DNA of 28,483 bases, taken from assembly GCA_018654125.1 (NCBI GenBank), contig JABIME010000065.1, positions 1-28,483 on the forward strand, written 5' to 3'. The notes below the pieces were generated by a model. It worked only from the letters and a program-made list of their open reading frames with translations, was not told the origin of the DNA and ran no database searches. Source of the stretch: Candidatus Cloacimonadota bacterium. GTDB lineage: Bacteria > Cloacimonadota > Cloacimonadia > Cloacimonadales > TCS61. Both the position numbers and the translations under genes were made by a program. Of the stretch, positions 24,050 to 28,483 are shown one piece after another; position 1 is the first letter of the stretch; the number at the start of each line of letters is the position of its first letter.

Positions 24050-25552
24050 ATGAAAAAAAGTTTTATTATTCTTATTCTATTTATTCTAACTTCTATTAGT
24101 GCAACTATCATCAATGTTCCTGCAGATCAACCTACGATCCAAGCTGGCATTAATGAATCGGTTGATGCTGATACTATTCTTGTGCAACCAGGAACTTATG
24201 TAGAGAACATTAACTACAATGGTAAGAACATAACTGTAGCTTCGTTGTTTTTTACAACACAGGATACTGTCTATATTTCACAAACTATAATTGATGGAAA
24301 TAATGATACTTCTGTTGCTACTTTTGAAAGTGGTGAGGATCAGGCATTATTAAGTGGATTCACAATTACAAACGGTTATGGTGAGGGACTTCCATTTTTA
24401 GAAGTTCTTATGGATCCTGAAGAAGCTATTGAGTTTGTTAAAGGTGGCGGAATACATTGCTACTATTCGGGTCCAACACTTTCTAATTTAGTAATAAACA
24501 ATAATACTGCCCGTAATGTTGGTGGAGGAATTGGTATTGTCAGTTCAAACCCAATAATTGAAAATGTAAAAATAATTAATAATAGTGTTTTAGATGTAGA
24601 TGCGATCGGTGGTGGTGGAATTGCAATTTCTTCAGGAGATCCAATAATCAACAATTGTGAAATTGCTAATAATAATGTAGGTGGTAATCAATTAAACTTA
24701 ACAATGGGTGGTGGTATATTTACCTTACCGTATATCGGAGATGCAACTAGTTTATCAATAAGTAATTCTGCTGTAATGGGAAACACCGCTGTTTATGGTG
24801 GAGGTCTTGGATTTTTTGAAGGAGCATTTAATATGGAACGTATATTGATCTTTGATAACACTGCCGATATTGGATCTGCTATATGTTTGGGTGACCCATC
24901 AGGAATGATTAACAATCCAGACACATTATCTGCCACAATTGTTTCAAGTACAATTGTAAATAATCTTGGGAATGATGGTATTCTTGGAGAATCAGATTGT
25001 ATTATTAACATCATCAACTCTATCCTTTGGGAAAATGGAACAAGTGAAGTTAATATTGTAAGTGGTGATGTAAATGTATCGTTTTCTGATGTGCTTGGTG
25101 GTTGGACAGGTGAAGGTAACATTGATTCTGATCCATTATTTGTTGATTCAATAAATGCAGATTATCATTTAACGGGAATTTCACCATGTATTGATGCCGG
25201 AGATCCAGCATCACCTTTAGATCCAGACGGAACTATTGCCGATATTGGAGCGTTCTATTATAATCAATCAAATGGCACTGAAAATAATGAAGTACCAGAG
25301 ATAAGCTTAAATTTAAATAACTTTCCTAATCCTTTCAATCCATCTACAACTATTAATTTTGATATTAAAGAAAATGAAACTGGGATACTTAAAATATTTA
25401 ATATCAAAGGGCAGAAAATAGAATCACATCAATTTGAACCTGGAAATCATAATTATGTTTGGGATGCAATAGATCAAGCTTCTGGAGTATATTTGTATAA
25501 ACTTGAAACAAAAAGTATGTTAAAAACTAAGAAGATGCTGTTACTGAAATAG
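24050..25552 (+). CDS. Secreted right-handed beta-helix protein with T9SS sorting domain (copy 2, longer)
   Basis: This 500-residue paralogue of the upstream gene has the same plan: signal peptide (MKKSFIILILFILTSISA), INVPADQPTIQAGINESVDADTILVQPGTYVENI cap, beta-helix, PCIDAGDPASPLDPDGTIADIGAFYYNQ, and a sorting domain (FPNPFNPSTTINF, IFNIKGQ, SGVYLYKLE, KKMLLLK). The helix is longer, with about six or seven rungs marked by GGGI, GGGIGI, GGGGIAIS, GGGIF, GGGLGFF and related turns. The extra 135 residues lie mostly in the rungs, plus an insert near YGEGLPFLEVLMDPEEAIEFVKGGGI. N- and C-terminal parts match copy 1 closely, also at DNA level (see repeat entry). A hairpin terminator lies 26 nt after the stop. 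The function is presumably surface binding or adhesion, but nothing in the sequence fixes it. Confidence 0.88.
   Translation: MKKSFIILILFILTSISATIINVPADQPTIQAGINESVDADTILVQPGTYVENINYNGKNITVASLFFTTQDTVYISQTIIDGNNDTSVATFESGEDQALLSGFTITNGYGEGLPFLEVLMDPEEAIEFVKGGGIHCYYSGPTLSNLVINNNTARNVGGGIGIVSSNPIIENVKIINNSVLDVDAIGGGGIAISSGDPIINNCEIANNNVGGNQLNLTMGGGIFTLPYIGDATSLSISNSAVMGNTAVYGGGLGFFEGAFNMERILIFDNTADIGSAICLGDPSGMINNPDTLSATIVSSTIVNNLGNDGILGESDCIINIINSILWENGTSEVNIVSGDVNVSFSDVLGGWTGEGNIDSDPLFVDSINADYHLTGISPCIDAGDPASPLDPDGTIADIGAFYYNQSNGTENNEVPEISLNLNNFPNPFNPSTTINFDIKENETGILKIFNIKGQKIESHQFEPGNHNYVWDAIDQASGVYLYKLETKSMLKTKKMLLLK
25187..25383 (+). repeat. Direct DNA repeat, second copy (see 23627-23823)
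   Basis: Second copy of the repeat within the longer beta-helix gene. The stretch between the exact runs has diverged in codon third positions and in a short linker. Confidence 0.85.
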
Positions 25553-25577
25553 TTTAATTATACTGAGCTAATAAAAG

Positions 25578-25607
25578 AAAAGCGGTACTGGAAACGGTAT
25601 CGCTTTT
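25578..25607 (+). terminator. Rho-independent terminator after the beta-helix genes
   Basis: A twelve-pair stem with two G-U pairs joins 25578-25589 (AAAAGCGGTACT) to 25596-25607 (GGTATCGCTTTT) around a GGAAAC loop. It ends in CTTTTATTATTTTAAG. It lies 26 nt after the stop of the second beta-helix gene. Confidence 0.85.
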
Positions 25608-25710
25608 ATTATTTTAAGTGATGTATTGAGACTTAAATTTCCTTTTTTGTAGAAGACGTGGAAAAAGATAGATGTGTTTTGCTGCATTAAGCCAAATCTT
25701 GTCTTTACAT

Positions 25711-25735
25711 CGATTTTGAGCTTAGTTCAAAATCG
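25711..25735. repeat. Inverted repeat downstream of the tRNA-Ser gene
   Basis: CGATTTTGAG (25711-25720) pairs with TTCAAAATCG (25726-25735), one G-U included, around CTTAG. It lies 9 nt past the 3' end of the tRNA, on the strand that the tRNA is read towards. There is no clean U-run, so it could be a tRNA trailer processing or termination hairpin. From 25608 to 25744 I see nothing else. Confidence 0.5.
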
Positions 25736-25744
25736 AAATAAAAC

Positions 25745-25832
25745 TGGCGGAGACGCTGGGATTTGAACCCAGGATACGTTGCCGCATACACGCTTTCCAA
25801 GCGTGCTCCTTAAGCCACTCGGACACGTCTCC
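25745..25832 (-). tRNA. tRNA-Ser (anticodon GGA)
   Basis: Read on the minus strand, acceptor arms GGAGACG (25826-25832) and CGTCTCC (25749-25755) pair perfectly. They are followed by discriminator G and a genomically encoded CCA (25745-25747). The anticodon arm is CACGC-TTGGAAA-GCGTG, with anticodon GGA at 25796-25798, reading UCC and UCU. The T-arm CTGGG-TTCAAAT-CCCAG is canonical. The long variable arm (TATGCGGCAACGTATC) is the serine type II hallmark. The 88-nt length includes CCA. Confidence 0.97.
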
Positions 25833-25861
25833 ACTTATGTTATATTTAATTGCGAAGAAAA

Positions 25862-26857
25862 TTATTCGTCTTTTTCTGTAAACTCATTTTTCTTTTTTGG
25901 CTCGTTAAGTATTTCCTGAAGTATTTCTTTGATATCTTTCCTACTTAGTTCAGATTTAGTTTTCCTATTTTTAGAACTTCTTGGAAGAGTACGTTCAATA
26001 CTTATCTTAATATTTTCCATATCCTTCATCATAGATTCATCGCGTTTGTGGCGTCCTTCTAAAATTGAAACAATTATTACACCGCTAAGCATGATAACCC
26101 AATTTGTATATATCCATATTAGAAAAATAGGAATTGCACCAAGTACACCAAAAATAAGCTCGATATTTGTAAGTGTAGTTATATACCAATTAAAGAACGA
26201 TTTAAATAGAATCCAAATTATTGCAGAAACAGCTGCCCCAATAACTATCGAACGCTTTTTTACTTTAACAGTAGGTATGTAAAAGAAACCAAGTGTAAAT
26301 ATAATAAACAATATTAAGAACGGCGTTAGATAAAGTGATAAGTGCTGCCAAAACGGTAATTCAAAATATTTAGATACAATTGGAAGTGAGATAGCAGAAA
26401 GAATTGCCAGTATGATCACAGACCCAAATATAGTCATTCCAAAGAATCTGGTTATCTCAGTAAGAAAGTTTTTAGATTTTATCTCTTTTGCATTAAGAAT
26501 GTTATCAAAAGTTGAATTAATGATCTGAAACAAAGAATAGGAAGTAAAAAGAAGAATGAAAAAACTTATAAGATTAAACGGGATCCTCTTGTTAGCAATT
26601 TGCTTTATATAATCAAAAATCATCTCTGCAGATTCAGGAACAAAGATCGATAATGCAAGTTTAGAAATTTGCTCTTCCGTTTGCATGAAAGAGAGATCTG
26701 GTATAAAAAAGAGAAGAAAAATTATAAATGGGATAAAACCCAAAAGTGTTACATAAGTTAATGCAGCTGATTCTTTGAATATTTTATCTTCATTATATTT
26801 CTTCCAAAAGATCTTAATAAATGGAAATATTTTATTTTTTATCATCTTTAACCTCAT
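25862..26857 (-). CDS. YihY/BrkB family inner-membrane protein
   Basis: The 331-residue protein has six transmembrane segments and the YihY pattern: KESAALTYVTLLGFIPFIIFLLFF near residues 25-50, NSTFDNILNAKEIKSKNFLTEITRFF (about 115-140), then VGAAVSAIIWILFKSFFNWYI and LIFGVLGAIPIFLIWIYTNWVIMLSGVII. The tail is charged and cytoplasmic. The family was once labelled ribonuclease BN in error; its molecular function is unsettled. It forms an operon with the MacB-like gene: its ATG overlaps that stop codon (ATGA at 26854-26857). A second start at 26845, behind GAGG with a seven-base spacer, is equally plausible and would give 327 residues. No export signal beyond the membrane spans. Confidence 0.9.
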   Translation of the reverse strand: MRLKMIKNKIFPFIKIFWKKYNEDKIFKESAALTYVTLLGFIPFIIFLLFFIPDLSFMQTEEQISKLALSIFVPESAEMIFDYIKQIANKRIPFNLISFFILLFTSYSLFQIINSTFDNILNAKEIKSKNFLTEITRFFGMTIFGSVIILAILSAISLPIVSKYFELPFWQHLSLYLTPFLILFIIFTLGFFYIPTVKVKKRSIVIGAAVSAIIWILFKSFFNWYITTLTNIELIFGVLGAIPIFLIWIYTNWVIMLSGVIIVSILEGRHKRDESMMKDMENIKISIERTLPRSSKNRKTKSELSRKDIKEILQEILNEPKKKNEFTEKDE

Positions 26858-28080
26858 TCATACCTTAATGCTTCTACCGGATCAAGTTTACTGGCTATTA
26901 TTGCAGGAACTATACCGGAAACAAAGCCAACTCCTGCTGACACCATCAGTGCTATAAATATCATTGCAACTCCGGCAATAAGTTCCATATCTAAAAATTT
27001 GCTAACAACATCTAAAAGCGATAACCCCACTACTATTCCTAAAATTCCACCTATTGTTGTTACTAAAATAGTTTGTACTAAAAATTGTAGGAAGATATCT
27101 CTTCTTCTTGCTCCTACGGTAAGCCTTATTCCTATCTCGCGCGTTCTTTCTTGAATTGTAGCCAACATGATATTTGCAATCACGATAGCACCAACCAATA
27201 GCGAAATAGCACTAATTATATAAAAAATTGTTTGGAACATCTTTTGGTTCTGAGCCATTTCTTCGGCTTCTTCTTTTGCAGATTCCACTTCAAAAACAGG
27301 TAATCCGCGCCTTAAATTTAAAATAATATTACTTAGTTTCTCACGCAATGCCGGAGCACTCTCGGCACTCTTTGCTTTGAGAGTGAAGGTTGAAATGTTA
27401 TCATTCCCACTACCTTTATGTATCATGGTAGTAAGCGGTGTGAATGAGCGTCTGTTTAAATATGAAAAGGCGTTATCACTACCAAAAGCACCATTGTTTT
27501 TCATGTAGCGAAAATCCATTATTCCAATTACTTTTAGTCGTCTATCATGCACAGTAATAACTTCACCAATCGCTTTTTTATTGCCGAACAATTCTTCTTT
27601 TATTTTTGTTCCAATTACGACTACATCATTAGATTGCTCAATATCGAAAGAGCTAATGAACCTGCCTTCTTGAACGTCCCATTCCTCTATCTTAGAATAA
27701 TCTGGCAGAACACCGCGAACAGATGCTTGATAATTTTTATCTTCAAATGAGTGTCGAACCCATTGGCGCTGTTGAGGATTAAAATATTTTGCTTCGGGAA
27801 TAAGTGAACGAATGAGTTTAAGTTCTTTCCATGTAAAATAATTCTTAACATGATCTTGTTTTTTATACTGCCAATTCCGGCTCACTGTTATTTTGCTTAA
27901 TCCTCCACGTTCCAACATCCATTTCATTGTTTGCGCATTAATGCCTTTTACAAGAGCTAAAACTACAATAATAGACATAGTTCCGAGGACTATTCCCATT
28001 ACGGTAATAATGCTTCTAACTTTACGTGACCAGAAATCAGAAAAGCCTACAATTATGTTTTCTTTAATTGATATCGCCAT
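26854..28080 (-). CDS. MacB/FtsX-like ABC transporter permease
   Basis: This 408-residue type VII ABC permease has one transmembrane helix at about 20-45 ([28 protein letters not shown]), a large periplasmic domain (50-280), and three transmembrane helices near the C-terminus (about 285-400). The [29 protein letters not shown] coupling stretch of the FtsX domain is present, as is [12 protein letters not shown], the usual C-terminus of these permeases. Such proteins use ATP hydrolysis to drive the periplasmic domain (mechanotransmission) in efflux of macrolides, toxins or lipoproteins. The gene is in an operon: it starts 17 nt inside the upstream ATPase gene and its stop overlaps the YihY start. 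An outer-membrane partner is not in the window. A Lol-type lipoprotein role is possible but MacB-type is closer. Confidence 0.92.
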   Translation of the reverse strand: MAISIKENIIVGFSDFWSRKVRSIITVMGIVLGTMSIIVVLALVKGINAQTMKWMLERGGLSKITVSRNWQYKKQDHVKNYFTWKELKLIRSLIPEAKYFNPQQRQWVRHSFEDKNYQASVRGVLPDYSKIEEWDVQEGRFISSFDIEQSNDVVVIGTKIKEELFGNKKAIGEVITVHDRRLKVIGIMDFRYMKNNGAFGSDNAFSYLNRRSFTPLTTMIHKGSGNDNISTFTLKAKSAESAPALREKLSNIILNLRRGLPVFEVESAKEEAEEMAQNQKMFQTIFYIISAISLLVGAIVIANIMLATIQERTREIGIRLTVGARRRDIFLQFLVQTILVTTIGGILGIVVGLSLLDVVSKFLDMELIAGVAMIFIALMVSAGVGFVSGIVPAIIASKLDPVEALRYE

Positions 28081-28483
28081 CTTGTATCAATCCATCTACA
28101 ATGTTAATAACTCTGGTAGCTCTTTTTGCAACTGCAGGATCATGTGTGACCATTATAATTGTGTGTCCTTTATCATTAAGATCAGAGAAAATTGAGAGTA
28201 TATCTCCGCCAGATGCTGTATCAAGATTACCGGTAGGTTCATCGGCTAAGATAATTGTTGGGTTATTCACAATTGCACGGGCAATTGCTACTCTTTGTCT
28301 CTGACCGCCAGAGAGTTCCGATGGTTTATGTTTTAAGCGATCACCTAAGCCAACTTCATTTAAAACTTTCTTTGCAGTACTTGTTCTTTTTTTCTTATTA
28401 AAACCAGCATACATAAGAGGCAACTCTACATTTTTAAGAATATTAAGGTGGGGAAGAAGATTAAATGTTTGGAACACAAAGCC
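28064..28483 (-). CDS. ABC transporter ATP-binding protein (MacB/LolD type), N-terminus cut by window edge
   Basis: About 139 codons of the ATPase partner of the permease are visible; the Walker A and start codon lie beyond the right edge. The first visible motif is the Q-loop ([14 protein letters not shown]). The ABC signature [15 protein letters not shown], Walker B with D-loop ([12 protein letters not shown]) and the switch His (IMVTHDP) follow. This [20 protein letters not shown] layout is that of MacB, LolD and FtsE-type exporters. The stop is at 28064, 17 nt inside the permease gene, so the two are translationally coupled. The next upstream gene might well encode the adaptor for this system, but it is outside the window. 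Confidence 0.95.
   Translation of the reverse strand, partial: GFVFQTFNLLPHLNILKNVELPLMYAGFNKKKRTSTAKKVLNEVGLGDRLKHKPSELSGGQRQRVAIARAIVNNPTIILADEPTGNLDTASGGDILSIFSDLNDKGHTIIMVTHDPAVAKRATRVINIVDGLIQDGDIN

Noticed and set aside
24793..25122. Minus-strand open frame opposite the second beta-helix gene
   Set aside because: Its proline- and serine-rich product is the mirror of Gly/Asn-rich rung codons; the plus-strand gene explains the region.
25711..25860. tRNA-Ser 3' end as an integration (att) site
   Set aside because: No integrase gene and no direct repeat of the tRNA 3' end were found in the window, so there is no evidence for an integrated element.
1..28483. CRISPR array, insertion sequence, prophage, toxin-antitoxin or defence cassette
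   Set aside because: No regularly spaced short repeats, no transposase, integrase or phage proteins, and no recognisable toxin, antitoxin or defence-protein motifs were seen on either strand.

Overview
The window is AT-rich and densely coded, and it comes from a Gram-negative (diderm) bacterium. Evidence for a diderm: an LpxL/HtrB-type lipid A acyltransferase, an arabinose-5-phosphate isomerase of the Kdo pathway, lipoproteins with lipoboxes, a MacA-type periplasmic adaptor and a barrel-like outer-membrane protein. Four large secreted proteins end in the same C-terminal module (a PNPFNP or PNPC motif, then an IYNIKGQ/IFNIKGQ strand, then SGIY and a terminal KKxLLLK/R). This is the FlgD-like, type IX secretion (T9SS, type A) sorting domain of the Fibrobacteres-Chlorobi-Bacteroidetes group and its relatives. 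The style of these proteins (KCLLLK/KMLLLK ends, an INVPADQPTIQAGI beta-helix start, gingipain-type C25 peptidase) most resembles Cloacimonadota. That placement is recalled from family knowledge and was not computed.

Layout: 1-3015 (+) holds the 3' end of an HtrA-type protease, a MacA-like adaptor lipoprotein and a secreted PQQ-like propeller protein. 3037-4215 (-) is a two-gene unit, tsaB then dCMP deaminase. 4410-5297 (+) is the lipid A acyltransferase. 5349-14122 (+) is a long run of nine genes with very short gaps: a secreted thioredoxin-fold-like sorting-domain protein, a PHP phosphoesterase, a YhaM-like OB/HD exonuclease, a WalJ/YycJ-like metallo-beta-lactamase nuclease, a cation exchanger, a class I glutamine amidotransferase, a PPOX-family flavoprotein, an EEP-fold lipoprotein and a barrel-like protein. 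14318-17788 (+) is a large C25 (gingipain-like) peptidase followed by a strong hairpin terminator shared with a convergent flavin reductase (17873-18352, -).

18504-22743 (+) has an orphan solute-binding lipoprotein, thrS and kdsD, with a perfect 27-nt palindrome between thrS and kdsD. 22895-25552 (+) holds two tandem paralogous beta-helix sorting-domain proteins, then a terminator. A tRNA-Ser(GGA) lies at 25745-25832 (-). The right end (25862-28483, -) is an overlapping operon reading leftward: ABC ATPase (cut by the window edge), MacB/FtsX-like permease, YihY-family membrane protein.

Most genes are housekeeping or envelope genes of recognisable families. I see no phage, transposase, CRISPR array or defence cassette. 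The less ordinary points are the cluster of four different phosphoesterase/nuclease folds in one gene run, the thioredoxin-like secreted protein that has lost CxxC, the tandem beta-helix pair that seems to have changed rung number, the thrS-kdsD palindrome, and the orphan binding protein coupled to thrS. No stretch over 300 bases lacks a gene; the longest gap, 25553-25861, holds a terminator, a hairpin and the tRNA.
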